64,000 bases of DNA, from the NCBI RefSeq assembly GCF_009604385.1, contig NZ_WEGJ01000019.1, forward strand, positions 1 through 64,000, written 5' to 3'. The DNA comes from Streptomyces smaragdinus. Lineage in GTDB: Bacteria > Actinomycetota > Actinomycetes > Streptomycetales > Streptomycetaceae. The notes beneath the pieces were generated by a model, which did not search any database, was not told the DNA's origin, and saw only the letters and a program-made list of their open reading frames with translations. The position numbers and the translations under genes were made by a program. Within the stretch, counting starts at the first letter, position 1, and the number at the start of each line of letters is the position of its first letter. Shown here piece after piece: positions 50,530-59,672 of this stretch.

Positions 50530-52373
50530 GCCGCACCGTCCCTCTTGTCGTCGTCGACGATCTCGGCGTCCACGACATCGTCGTCGGCCTGGGCACCGGC
50601 GTCACCGGAGGGCGCGCCCTCGGCGCCGGGCGCACCCGCCTGGGCGTCGGCGTACAGCGCCTGGCCCAGCTTCTGGCTGGTGGCGGCGACCTTCTCGGTG
50701 GCCTCGCGGATGGCGGCGGTGTCCTCGCCCTTCAGCTTCTCCTTGAGGTCCGCGATCGTGGTCTCGACCTCGGTCTTCACGTCGGCCGGGACCTTGTCCT
50801 CGTTGTCCTTGAGGAACTTCTCGGTCGTGTAGACCAGCTGCTCGGCCTGGTTACGGGTCTCGGCGGCCTCGCGGCGCTTGTGGTCCTCGTCCGCGTACTG
50901 CTCGGCCTCGCGCATCATGCGGTCGATGTCGTCCTTCGGCAGCGCGGAGCCGCCGGTGACGGTCATCTTCTGCTCCTTGCCGGTGCCGAGGTCCTTCGCG
51001 CCGACGTGCATGATGCCGTTGGCGTCGATGTCGAAGGTGACCTCGATCTGCGGCACGCCGCGGGGGGCCGGCGGCAGACCGGTCAGCTCGAACATGCCGA
51101 GCTTCTTGTTGTACGCCGCGATCTCGCGCTCGCCCTGGTAGACCTGGATCTGCACGGACGGCTGGTTGTCCTCGGCGGTGGTGAAGATCTCGGACCGCTT
51201 GGTCGGGATCGTCGTGTTCCGCTCGATCAGCTTGGTCATGATGCCGCCCTTGGTCTCGATACCGAGGGACAGCGGGGTGACGTCCAGCAGCAGGACGTCC
51301 TTGACCTCACCCTTGAGCACACCGGCCTGCAGGGCGGCGCCGATGGCGACGACCTCGTCCGGGTTGACACCCTTGTTGGCGTCCTTGCCGCCGGTCAGCT
51401 CGCGGACCAGGTCGGCGACGGCGGGCATACGCGTCGAGCCGCCGACGAGCACCACGTGGTCGATCTCGCCGAGGCTGATGCCGGCGTCCTTGATCACGTT
51501 GTGGAAGGGGGTCTTGCAGCGCTCCAGGAGGTCCTGGGTGAGCTGCTGGAACTGCGCCCGGGTGACCTTCTCGTCCAGGTGCAGCGGGCCCTCGGCGGAG
51601 GCCGTGATGTAGGGCAGGTTGATCGTCGTCTCGGTGGAGGACGACAGCTCGATCTTCGCCTTCTCGGCGGCCTCGCGCAGCCGCTGGAGCGCCATCTTGT
51701 CCTTGGACAGGTCGACGCCGTGGCCGTTGGCGAACTGCTTCACCAGGTAGTCGACGACGCGCTGGTCCCAGTCGTCACCACCGAGGTGGTTGTCGCCGTT
51801 GGTGGCCTTGACCTCCACGACGCCGTCGCCGATCTCGAGCAGCGAGACGTCGAACGTGCCGCCACCGAGGTCGAAAACCAGAATCGTCTGGTCGTCCTTG
51901 TCGAGGCCGTAGGCCAGGGCGGCCGCCGTCGGCTCGTTGACGATACGCAGCACCTTCAGACCGGCGATCTCGCCGGCCTCCTTGGTGGCCTGGCGCTCGC
52001 TGTCGTTGAAGTACGCCGGGACGGTGATGACCGCGTCCGTGACCTTCTCACCCAGATACGCCTCGGCGTCCCGCTTCAGCTTCTGCAGGATGAAGGCGCT
52101 GATCTGCTGCGGCGTGAAGTCCTTGCCGTCGATGCCCTGCTTCCAGTCCGTGCCCATGTGGCGCTTCACGGAGCGGATGGTCCGGTCCACGTTGGTGACG
52201 GCCTGGCGCTTGGCGACCTCGCCGACCAGCACCTCGCCGTTCTTCGCGAAAGCGACGACGGACGGCGTGGTCCTGGCGCCCTCGGCGTTGGTGATGACGG
52301 TGGGCTCACCGCCTTCGAGAACACTGACGACAGAGTTTGTCGTGCCCAGGTCGATGCCGACCGCACGTGCCAT
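50526..52373 (-). CDS. dnaK: Chaperone DnaK (Hsp70)
   Basis: ATP-driven Hsp70 and, in this genus, also the corepressor of HspR. The 615-residue protein has GIDLGTTNSVVSV, TVPAYFNDSERQATKEAG, NEPTAAALAYGL, DLGGGTFDVS and VGGSTRMP in the ATPase domain, the LLLDVTPLSLGIET linker, the substrate domain and an acidic tail ending in VDAEIVDDD-like residues. ATG at 52373 with GGAGGA 7 bases upstream; the frame is open for 21 codons before it but that region lacks a start site. First gene of dnaK-grpE-dnaJ-hspR, preceded by a HAIR site. Confidence 0.98.
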   Translation of the reverse strand: MARAVGIDLGTTNSVVSVLEGGEPTVITNAEGARTTPSVVAFAKNGEVLVGEVAKRQAVTNVDRTIRSVKRHMGTDWKQGIDGKDFTPQQISAFILQKLKRDAEAYLGEKVTDAVITVPAYFNDSERQATKEAGEIAGLKVLRIVNEPTAAALAYGLDKDDQTILVFDLGGGTFDVSLLEIGDGVVEVKATNGDNHLGGDDWDQRVVDYLVKQFANGHGVDLSKDKMALQRLREAAEKAKIELSSSTETTINLPYITASAEGPLHLDEKVTRAQFQQLTQDLLERCKTPFHNVIKDAGISLGEIDHVVLVGGSTRMPAVADLVRELTGGKDANKGVNPDEVVAIGAALQAGVLKGEVKDVLLLDVTPLSLGIETKGGIMTKLIERNTTIPTKRSEIFTTAEDNQPSVQIQVYQGEREIAAYNKKLGMFELTGLPPAPRGVPQIEVTFDIDANGIMHVGAKDLGTGKEQKMTVTGGSALPKDDIDRMMREAEQYADEDHKRREAAETRNQAEQLVYTTEKFLKDNEDKVPADVKTEVETTIADLKEKLKGEDTAAIREATEKVAATSQKLGQALYADAQAGAPGAEGAPSGDAGAQADDDVVDAEIVDDDKRDGAA

Positions 52374-52407
52374 TTCGCATTCCTCCGGATGTTTAGCTGG
52401 GTGGTGC

Positions 52408-52428
52408 CTTGAGCTTGGCTGGCTCAAG
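52408..52428. promoter_or_regulatory. HAIR element (HspR operator) of the dnaK operon
   Basis: CTTGAGC-N7-GCTCAAG is a perfect inverted repeat matching the HAIR consensus CTTGAGT-N7-ACTCAAG with the outermost inner base pair changed symmetrically. It lies 35 bases before the dnaK ATG. A TTGACC box (minus strand, 52455-52450) stands 21 bases further upstream and may be the -35; the matching -10 is poor and overlaps the operator edge. Confidence 0.88.
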
Positions 52429-52523
52429 AGTGCCACGGGCTTCGCGCAGGGTCAAATGATGTGAGCGGGGTAGGCTCATGTTTTCTGCGTAATAGCTGGT
52501 CGGAGGGCGTTTTGGGGCTACGG

Positions 52524-52560
52524 CGAAGGCCGCCGCCCCGGAGTGGGACGGCGGCCTTCG
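52524..52560. terminator. 12-bp hairpin terminator after the iron-sulfur protein gene
   Basis: cgaaggccgccg (52524-52535) and its complement (52549-52560) with a 13-base loop, just downstream (minus strand) of the 52576 gene and ahead of the dnaK promoter region. Confidence 0.7.
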
Positions 52561-52575
52561 GTGGCGTACGAGCCG

Positions 52576-54855
52576 CTACGGGGCGGGTGCGGGCTCCGGC
52601 TCGGCGGGCTCGGGCTCCGGGTCCGCGGGGGTCTTCACGGAGTCCAGGAGCAACTGGGCCACGTCGACGACCTGGAGGCTTTCCTTGGCCTTGCCGCCCG
52701 CGGCGGAGCCGCTGTCAGATGCAGCCTTCTTGCCGTTGACGGAGTCCGACAGCATCACAAGGCAGAACGGGCACGCGGTGGAAATGATGTCCGGGTTCAG
52801 CGACAGCGCCTCGTCGACCCGCTCGTCGTTGACGCGCTTGCCGATCCGCTCCTCCATCCACATCCGCGCGCCGCCCGCGCCGCAGCAGAAGCCCCGCTCC
52901 TTGTGGCGGTGCATCTCCTGCTGGCGCAGCCCGGGGACCTTGTCCATGATCTCGCGCGGCGGGGTGTAGACCTTGTTGTGCCGGCCCAGGTAGCAGGGGT
53001 CGTGGTACGTGATCAGACCCTCGACCGGGGTGACGGGGACCAGCTTGCCCTCGTCGATCAGGTGCTGGAGCAGCTGGGTGTGGTGGATGACCTCGTAGTG
53101 CCCGCCGAGCTGCGGGTACTCGTTGGCGAGGGTGTTGAAGCAGTGCGGGCAGGTGGCCACGATCCGCTTCTTCGACTGCTCGACCGTGATCCCCTCGTCG
53201 GCGTCCTCGCCGAAGGCCATGTTCAGCATCTCGACGTTCTGCTGGCCGAGCTGCTGGAACAGGAACTCGTTGCCCAGCCGGCGGGGCGAGTCACCGGTGC
53301 AGGACTCCTCGCCGCCCATGATGGCGAAGTTGACGCCCGCCATGTGCAGCAGCTCCGCGAAGGCCTTGGTGGTCTTCTTCGCCCGGTCCTCCAGGGCGCC
53401 GGCGCAGCCGACCCAGTACAGGTAGTCGACCTCGGTGAGGTCCTCGACGTCCTTGCCCACGACGGGGACGTCGAAGTCGACCTCCTTGGTCCACTCCAGG
53501 CGCTGCTTCTTGGCCAGGCCCCAGGGGTTGCCCTTCTTCTCCAGGTTCTTGAGCATCGTGCCCGCCTCGGACGGGAACGCGCTCTCGATCATCACCTGGT
53601 AGCGGCGCATGTCGACGATGTGGTCGATGTGCTCGATGTCCACCGGGCACTGCTCGACGCAGGCGCCGCAGGTGGTGCAGGACCACAGGACGTCGGGGTC
53701 GATGACGCCGTTCTCTTCGAGCGTCCCGATCAGCGGGCGCTCGGCCTCGGCGAGGGCGGCGGCGGGAACGCCCGCCAACTGCTCCGCGGTGGCCTTCTCC
53801 TCGCCCTCCGCGTCCTTGCCGCCGCCGGCCAGCAGATACGGGGCCTTCGCGGCGGCGTGCTCGCGCAGCGACATGATCAGCAGCTTGGGGGAGAGCGGCT
53901 TGCCGGTGTTCCACGCGGGGCACTGCGACTGGCAGCGGCCGCACTCCGTACAGGTGGAGAAGTCGAGGAGGCCCTTCCAGGAGAAGTGCTCGACCTGGCT
54001 GACGCCGAACTGGTCGTCCTCTCCCGGGTCCTCGAAGTCGATCGGCTTTCCGGCGCTGGTCATCGGCTGCAGCGCGCCCAGCGCACTGGCGCCCTCGGCG
54101 TTGCGCTTGAACCAGATGTTCGGGAAGGCCAGGAAGCGGTGCCAGGCGACGCCCATGGTGATGTTGAGGCCGATGACGATCGCCCAGATGAAGGAGACCG
54201 AGACCTTGATCATCGCGACCAGGTAGACCAGGTTCTGCAGGGTGCCGGTGTCCAGGTCGTGGAAGGCGACGACCAGCGGGTACGAGACGAAGTACGAGGC
54301 CTCGTACCCGTCGACGTGGTGCAGCGCGCCCTCGAGGCCGCGCAGGAAGAGGATCGCCAGGCCGATGACGGCGATGACGGCCTCGACGAAGTACGCCTGC
54401 CAGGTCGTCGAGCCGGCGAACCGGGACTTGCGGCCGGGCCTGGTGGCCTTCGACAGCTGGCGGATCGCGATCAGGACGAGGATGCCGACGATCGTCATCC
54501 CGTCGATGAACTCGGTGAAGATCTCGAACGGCGCCCAGTCGCCGATAATCGGCAGCAGCCAGTCGGCCCGGAAGAGCTGGCCGATGGCCTGGATCAGCGT
54601 CGGCACCAGGGTGAGGAAGCCGATGGCCACGAACCAGTGGGCGAAGCCGATGATCCCCCAGCGGTTCATCCGGGTGTGCCCCAGGAACTCGCGGATGAGG
54701 GTCACCGAACGGGCGACCGGGTCGTCGGTCCTGGTGCCCGCGGGAACGGGCTGGCCGAGCCGGACGAAACGGTAGATCTGCCCGGCGGCGCGGGCCAGTA
54801 GCGCGACGCCGACCGCTGTGATGACCAGCGAGACGACGATGGCGGCGAGCTGCAT
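52576..54855 (-). CDS. Membrane-bound iron-sulfur (heterodisulfide-reductase-like) oxidoreductase
   Basis: A 759-residue protein joining a membrane part and a soluble redox part. The first 270 residues have about six helices, like NarI/DsrM-type heme b subunits (HWFVAIGFLTLVPT; several His within helices). Then two ferredoxin-type 4Fe-4S motifs (CTECGRCQSQCP and CTTCGACVEQCP) and two CCG domains (CPHCFNT, HDPCYLGR with FCCGAGGARMW). This is the (Fe-S)-binding/GlcF-HdrD type common in Streptomyces; electron donor and acceptor are unknown. ATG with GAGGAG 8 bases upstream. The inverted repeat ttac-N6-gtaa (54891-54904) upstream could bind a regulator. Confidence 0.88.
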   Translation of the reverse strand: MQLAAIVVSLVITAVGVALLARAAGQIYRFVRLGQPVPAGTRTDDPVARSVTLIREFLGHTRMNRWGIIGFAHWFVAIGFLTLVPTLIQAIGQLFRADWLLPIIGDWAPFEIFTEFIDGMTIVGILVLIAIRQLSKATRPGRKSRFAGSTTWQAYFVEAVIAVIGLAILFLRGLEGALHHVDGYEASYFVSYPLVVAFHDLDTGTLQNLVYLVAMIKVSVSFIWAIVIGLNITMGVAWHRFLAFPNIWFKRNAEGASALGALQPMTSAGKPIDFEDPGEDDQFGVSQVEHFSWKGLLDFSTCTECGRCQSQCPAWNTGKPLSPKLLIMSLREHAAAKAPYLLAGGGKDAEGEEKATAEQLAGVPAAALAEAERPLIGTLEENGVIDPDVLWSCTTCGACVEQCPVDIEHIDHIVDMRRYQVMIESAFPSEAGTMLKNLEKKGNPWGLAKKQRLEWTKEVDFDVPVVGKDVEDLTEVDYLYWVGCAGALEDRAKKTTKAFAELLHMAGVNFAIMGGEESCTGDSPRRLGNEFLFQQLGQQNVEMLNMAFGEDADEGITVEQSKKRIVATCPHCFNTLANEYPQLGGHYEVIHHTQLLQHLIDEGKLVPVTPVEGLITYHDPCYLGRHNKVYTPPREIMDKVPGLRQQEMHRHKERGFCCGAGGARMWMEERIGKRVNDERVDEALSLNPDIISTACPFCLVMLSDSVNGKKAASDSGSAAGGKAKESLQVVDVAQLLLDSVKTPADPEPEPAEPEPAPAP

Positions 54856-55053
54856 GTGAATGGCTCCTCGGGCCGGACTTCCGGAGCTGCTTACTAAGCG
54901 GTAACTTATCTGGTCTCCGGTTGAGATTACCCGGGTTTTCCGGGGTCCTGAAGCGGCGAGGCCGGTGATCTGCGTCGCCCCGGGCAGGGTTGCTGCACCG
55001 GGGGGACAAAACAGGTGGACGGCAGGGGTGGGCGCGACCCTACGTTGTTGCGT

Positions 55054-55788
55054 ATGCGACAAGATGAGCTCTGGGACGCCGAAACCGCCAAGAACTATGA
55101 CAGTCCGGGCACAGGGATGTTCTCGGACGAGGTCCTGACGCCGACCGTGGACCGGCTGGCCGAGCTCGCCGCGGACGGTGCCGCGCTCGAATTCGCGATC
55201 GGGACGGGGCGGGTGGCTGTGCCGCTCGCGGCCCGGGGAGTTCCCGTCACGGGGATCGAGCTGTCCACCGCGATGATCGAGCAGCTTCGTACGAAGGTGG
55301 ACGAATCCACCATTCCCGTGGTCACCGGGGACATGGCGACGGCGACGGCACCGGGGACGTACAGCCTCGCGTATCTCGTCTACAACACGATCTCCAACCT
55401 GCTCACCCAGGACGAGCAGATCGAGTGCTTCCGCAACGCCGCCCGGCATCTCGGGCCCGGCGGCCGGTTCGTGATCGAGCTGTGGGTGCCCGAGCTGCGG
55501 CGGCTGCCGCCGGGGACGCCGGCGACGGTGGGGATCTCGGAGCCGGGGTACATCCTGCTGGACACGTACGACGTGCTGAACCAGCGGGTCGTCTCGCACC
55601 ACTTCCACTTCGACGGGACCCGGCAGGCGCGGCTCGGGCGCAGCCCGCACCGGTATATCTGGCCGTCGGAGCTGGATCTGATGGCGCGGCTGGCGGGCTT
55701 CACGCTGGAGTCGCGGCACGCGGACTGGTCGGGCGGGGAGTTCACGGCGGAGTCGGCGTCGCATGTGTCGGTGTACCGGCTGCCCTGA
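55054..55788 (+). CDS. SAM-dependent methyltransferase, class I
   Basis: A 244-residue Rossmann-fold methyltransferase. Motif I is slightly unusual (ALEFAIGTGRVAVPLA), followed by GIELSTAMIEQLR (acidic residue binding ribose), TGDMATA and the post-motif YLVYNTISNLLTQDEQ; YNT is typical of a subgroup acting on small molecules. The C-terminal half is beta-rich. No ribosome site; TACGTT lies 7 bases before the ATG, so it is probably leaderless. Acceptor substrate unknown and neighbours give no hint. Confidence 0.85.
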   Translation: MRQDELWDAETAKNYDSPGTGMFSDEVLTPTVDRLAELAADGAALEFAIGTGRVAVPLAARGVPVTGIELSTAMIEQLRTKVDESTIPVVTGDMATATAPGTYSLAYLVYNTISNLLTQDEQIECFRNAARHLGPGGRFVIELWVPELRRLPPGTPATVGISEPGYILLDTYDVLNQRVVSHHFHFDGTRQARLGRSPHRYIWPSELDLMARLAGFTLESRHADWSGGEFTAESASHVSVYRLP

Positions 55789-55903
55789 CGCCGGCGCCCC
55801 GCTTCCGTCCGTGTCCGCGGAATGTCCGCACCCTCGTCCGTATCCCCTCCGGCCGGTGGCGCCGCTCCTAGCCTGAGGTGTCGCCGGCCGGAAGGGGGAC
55901 GCC

Positions 55904-56773
55904 GTGTGGGGGGAGAGCGGGCGGTTGTGGGACGAGCTCGACGCGGGGGACGCGCGGGCCCTGCTGCGGGTCGTCGAGGAGTGCGGGGGTGCGCGGGACG
56001 GGGAGGGGTTCCGGGAGGGGGTGCTCGAGGCTCTGGCCCGGTTCTTCGGGTACCGGCACACCACCTTCTTCCGGGGGCCGACCCGCGCCGAGCTCTTCGC
56101 CGACCCCAACCCCGCCGCGCGGGGGCGGGCGGTGCGGCTCGTGGGGCGGTACGTCGAGGAGGCGCACCGGTTCGATCCGTTCGCGCAGCCGGGGGCGGGG
56201 GCGCTGTTCGAGGCGTACGGGGTGGTGTCGCTCGACGCCGTACGGCAGTTGCCGCGGAGCCGGGGGACCCAGCGGTATCTGGACGACTTCCTGGGGCGCG
56301 GCGGGGTCCGCGCCAAGCTGGTCGTCCCGCTGCCGGGGGCGGGCGGGATCGGGCTGCTGGCGGAGGACGCGGGCGCGTTCGGTGTCCGGGATCTGCTCGT
56401 CGCCCACGCCCTGCGCCGGCAGCTGGCCGGCCTCGCCCGGCTGCATCTGGCGCCGGAGCGGCCCGCCGGGCCGACCGTACGGCTGACGGCGCGGCAGGCC
56501 GCGGTCGCGGCGCTGGTCGGTGAGGGCAGGACGAACGAGGAGATCGCGGCGGCGCTGACCGTCGGGGTCGGGACCGTGAAGAAGCATCTGACGGCGGCGA
56601 TGCGCCGCGCCGGGTGCCGCAGCCGGGTCCAGCTGGCGATGGCGTGGCGGGACGGGCGGGTGGGGTCAGGCGGTCCTTCGCCTTCGGGGCAGCAGGAGCA
56701 GCGTGGCCAGGAGGGCGCAGGCGGCGTGGGCCAAGAAGACCGGCGCCCCGGCGGTCCAGGGTTCCTTCGGTGA
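55904..56773 (+). CDS. LuxR-family regulator with a tail antisense to the next gene
   Basis: A 289-residue regulator. Residues about 10-180 form a GAF/autoinducer-like region (FFGYRHTTFFRGPTRAEL, FDPFAQPGAGALF). The LuxR helix-turn-helix is at about 190-245: LTARQAAVAALVGEGRTNEEIAAALTVGVGTVKKHLTAAMRRAG. The last 35 residues, Gly/Gln-rich and without a family pattern, are encoded antisense to the 3' end of the convergent membrane protein gene. GTG start with GGAAGGGGG 5 bases upstream. Confidence 0.82.
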   Translation: MWGESGRLWDELDAGDARALLRVVEECGGARDGEGFREGVLEALARFFGYRHTTFFRGPTRAELFADPNPAARGRAVRLVGRYVEEAHRFDPFAQPGAGALFEAYGVVSLDAVRQLPRSRGTQRYLDDFLGRGGVRAKLVVPLPGAGGIGLLAEDAGAFGVRDLLVAHALRRQLAGLARLHLAPERPAGPTVRLTARQAAVAALVGEGRTNEEIAAALTVGVGTVKKHLTAAMRRAGCRSRVQLAMAWRDGRVGSGGPSPSGQQEQRGQEGAGGVGQEDRRPGGPGFLR

Positions 56774-58042
56774 AATCCCGTGCAGCCGCTCGGCGAGAGG
56801 AAACAGGACCGATTCCGTGACGACCGCGGCAGCCATCTGGATGCCCAGCATCGCCCAGGTGACGTCCGCGCGCAGGGTGAAGAGCAGCACCAGCACGGCG
56901 TACGAGAGGAGCATGGCGGACACGTCGAACTCGGCGGCTCCCCACTCGCCGCTGCTCATGTCGCGGTACCGCATCAGCGTCGCCACCAGGGCGGCAGCCC
57001 CTGCGGACATCGGCGCCCAGCGAGGGAGGAACGCCGCGGCCGCGAGCGCGAGCAGCAGGCCGAGAAGCGGGGGCCCGAGGATCCGCCAGGGATCGGCGGC
57101 GAGGACGTCACGCATCGGCCCCACCGCCCACTCCCGGCCCCCCAGCCCCGTGAACACCGCGACCCCCACCAGCCCCGCCCCCACGGCAGCCGTCCCCAGC
57201 GGCCCCTGACGCGGGTCCGGGACCGTCCTCCGGGCCCGTACCCCCAGCGTGGCGACCGCGAGCACGAGAAGCACACCGGCCGTCGCGTACGCCGGATGCA
57301 CGGAACCGCCCTCGGGGTGCACCGGCGCCTCCGCCACGGCCGCCCCCACCAGCGCGAGGCCGGCCCCGAGGAGCAGCCCCGACGCGAGCTTCGGGGCGTC
57401 GTGCCAGGCCTGGCCGGGGGCGATGTGGGCGATCCCGGTCCGCGTCAGTAGCGGCCCCGCCGCGCCCGTGACCAGCACCAGCGCGAGCACCGGGCCCGGG
57501 TGCTGCCACAGAGGGCCGGCGACCTCCTGCGGTGAGGCCAGGGCCAGGCAGGGGAGCGTGAGCACGAGGCCCAGGCCCGTACCGGCGCGGACCCAGTGGC
57601 GTACGGCGGGCTGGGCGAGGCGGCACCAGTAGACCAGGCAGACCAGGAGCTGGATCACGACGGCGGTGCGCAGGAAGTGGAGGACCAGCAGCTTCTCGCC
57701 GTACTGGACGTAGTCCAGGAACGACAGCGCGGCCAGTGCCGGGAGGCAGTAGCTCAGCTGGCCGGCGAGGAGGCCGGGGCGGTCGACGACGTCGGCGCTG
57801 CGGACGCCGATGAGGCCGTTGCCGGCGACGACGATGCCCACGACGGCGGCCATGAACACCTTCCAGCCGCCGCTGCCCGCGAGGCTCGTGTCGTCGCGCA
57901 ACTGCGGGGCGTCGAGGCTCAGCAGGGCCACGGTCATGGCGAGCGCGGCGAGCAGCAGGGCGGCGGGCCCGGCGAGGGGGCCTTCCGCGCGCTGTCTGCG
58001 GGCGTGGTCCGCGGCGGTCATCGCCCGTTCGAGATCGATCAC
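56666..58042 (-). CDS. Polytopic membrane protein, unknown function
   Basis: A 458-residue protein with about 12 hydrophobic segments, Ala/Leu/Val-rich, and short loops. I find no transporter motif. It could be an actinomycete DUF-type integral membrane protein. The GTG at 58042 has GGGG 5 bases upstream; an ATG seven codons later (DHARRQRAEGP region) is also possible, so the start is uncertain. Its last 108 bases overlap the end of the LuxR gene on the other strand. Divergent from the signal peptidase gene. Confidence 0.7.
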   Translation of the reverse strand: MIDLERAMTAADHARRQRAEGPLAGPAALLLAALAMTVALLSLDAPQLRDDTSLAGSGGWKVFMAAVVGIVVAGNGLIGVRSADVVDRPGLLAGQLSYCLPALAALSFLDYVQYGEKLLVLHFLRTAVVIQLLVCLVYWCRLAQPAVRHWVRAGTGLGLVLTLPCLALASPQEVAGPLWQHPGPVLALVLVTGAAGPLLTRTGIAHIAPGQAWHDAPKLASGLLLGAGLALVGAAVAEAPVHPEGGSVHPAYATAGVLLVLAVATLGVRARRTVPDPRQGPLGTAAVGAGLVGVAVFTGLGGREWAVGPMRDVLAADPWRILGPPLLGLLLALAAAAFLPRWAPMSAGAAALVATLMRYRDMSSGEWGAAEFDVSAMLLSYAVLVLLFTLRADVTWAMLGIQMAAAVVTESVLFPLAERLHGISPKEPWTAGAPVFLAHAACALLATLLLLPRRRRTA

Positions 58043-58172
58043 TTCGTCCCCCGAGGTCGTGGTCCTCGCAGTGTCCGGGAACGGGGGGCCTCGGCCCATG
58101 GGCCGAAGGTGGAAGGTCCGGGTGTCGGTGGTGGGCGCTAGGGTCTGACGATGAGTGGGGAGGGGTGTCGTC

Positions 58173-58826
58173 ATGGGGACGGGACGGTGGTTGCGGCCGG
58201 GGGGCTGGATGCTGGTGGTCGTCGGGGCGGCGCTGCTCGCGGCGGCGGTGTGGGCGCCGGGGGGCGAGGTCGGGCGGGAGACGGTCGGGGGGCAGAGCAT
58301 GGAGCCGACGTTCGCGCACGGGCAGCGGGTGTACACCGAGGCGGTCGACGGCCCGGACGTGCGGCGCGGTGACGCGGTGCTGTTTGAAGGCGGGGACTGG
58401 CTGCCGGAGGGGCACCAGGACGAGCTGCTCGTGAAGCGGGTCATAGCCCTGGGCGGGGACACGGTGTCGGGCGGACCCGGCCTGCCGGTCACCGTCAACG
58501 GGAAGCCGCTGGAGGAGCCGTACGTGAAGGACGGCGCCCCGGACACGGCGTCCGGCCCGTACGAGATCACCGTGCCCGAGGGGCGGATGTTCCTGCTCGG
58601 GGACAACCGGGGGAACTCCAACGACTCCCGCTTCCAGACCGCCCACGACGGCGGTACGAAGCCGGTGTCGGCGGTGCGGGCACGGGTCAGCGCGGACAAA
58701 CCCGGGTCCCGCGACTACTCCTGGGCGGTCATACCCGCGGCCCTGATCGTCCTCGCGGGCACAGGTCTGCTCGTCACCGCGTCCCGCCGCGCCCGGCGGG
58801 CACCGGGGCACGCCGCCCTGCGCTGA
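58173..58826 (+). CDS. Type I signal peptidase
   Basis: Cleaves signal peptides from exported proteins on the outer face of the membrane. 217 residues with an N-terminal anchor (about 12-30), the catalytic Ser42 in GGQSMEPTF, the catalytic Lys88 in LLVKRVIALGGD, and the box E motif GDNRGNSNDSR. A second hydrophobic helix near the C-terminus (SWAVIPAALIVLAGTGLLV) is typical of the Streptomyces paralogues. ATG with GGGGAGGGG about 7 bases upstream; the earlier in-frame start at 58155 would place the ribosome site inside the gene. Streptomyces carry several such enzymes; this looks like a stand-alone copy. Confidence 0.92.
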   Translation: MGTGRWLRPGGWMLVVVGAALLAAAVWAPGGEVGRETVGGQSMEPTFAHGQRVYTEAVDGPDVRRGDAVLFEGGDWLPEGHQDELLVKRVIALGGDTVSGGPGLPVTVNGKPLEEPYVKDGAPDTASGPYEITVPEGRMFLLGDNRGNSNDSRFQTAHDGGTKPVSAVRARVSADKPGSRDYSWAVIPAALIVLAGTGLLVTASRRARRAPGHAALR

Positions 58827-58847
58827 CGCCGGCCCCGGGCGCCCGCC

Positions 58848-59537
58848 TCAGCCGGTGACCGTCGCGCGCACCCCGGCGATGCGGCCGGCCTCGTCGAAGT
58901 CGACCTCCGCCCGCCGCCCGTTCGGGAGGTCGGCGACGAGACGCCTGCCGTCCGTACGATGCGCCAGCCCGTGGTGGTCGAAGTACCCGGTCACGACCCG
59001 GTGCGGCGACCGCCCCAGCAGCCCCGCCCCCGTGATCAGCATCCGCGGCATGGTGACCGCGTCGAAGCCCGCACGCGGGACCTGCGGGTCGTCGGGGAGG
59101 AAGTACACGCGCGTCGTCCCTCCGGCGGGGACCCCGATGTAGCCGGGGGACCGCGTCACGCCCATCCCCGCGAACGCGAGGGTCTCCGCCGCCCGCCCGG
59201 GATCCGCGTGCCCCGACAGGTCCAGCATCCCCTCGCCGAACTCCGCGATCCCCCGCTCCTTCCCCACCCGCGCCACCTGCTCGGACAGCGCCGCCACGGG
59301 CGTCCCGGCCAGCCCCGGGTTCGCCCACCCCCACATCCACGACCGATCACCGCTGTCGTACGACCCCAGCACCCCGACCCGCAACTCCAGCGCCCCCTGC
59401 CGGTAGACGCAGGCGGGCAGGTCCGCCGTCCAGTCGTCGTCGGGCAGGAAGTCGGTCAGGGCCTCGAGCTGCGCGGCGCCCCAGGCGGTGTGCGACTCGG
59501 TCTCGTCGAGGAAGGCGGGGGTGAACTCCGTTGTCAT
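58848..59537 (-). CDS. DUF6882-like conserved protein
   Basis: A 229-residue soluble protein. The pattern FLDETESHTAWGAAQLEAL, WTADLPACVYRQGALELRVGVLGSYD, WMWGWANPGLAGTP and then LDLSGHADPGRAAETLAFAG followed by YFLPDDPQVPRA resembles the DUF6882 family of Streptomyces; its function is unknown. The Trp-rich WMWGWANPG stretch is the most distinctive motif. No ribosome site; TAGAAT lies 8 bases before the ATG, suggesting a leaderless transcript. Convergent with the signal peptidase gene. Confidence 0.65.
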   Translation of the reverse strand: MTTEFTPAFLDETESHTAWGAAQLEALTDFLPDDDWTADLPACVYRQGALELRVGVLGSYDSGDRSWMWGWANPGLAGTPVAALSEQVARVGKERGIAEFGEGMLDLSGHADPGRAAETLAFAGMGVTRSPGYIGVPAGGTTRVYFLPDDPQVPRAGFDAVTMPRMLITGAGLLGRSPHRVVTGYFDHHGLAHRTDGRRLVADLPNGRRAEVDFDEAGRIAGVRATVTG

Positions 59538-59672
59538 GGGCGGGGATTCTACGAGGCGGGGATGGGCGGACGGTCCCGGGGGAAGCTCCCCCACGCCAAA
59601 CGGAATCCCGGGTCGCAATTGAGGTGGAATTGTGACGTGTGCATGAAGCTGCGGTAGCCGTACGATGCGCGC

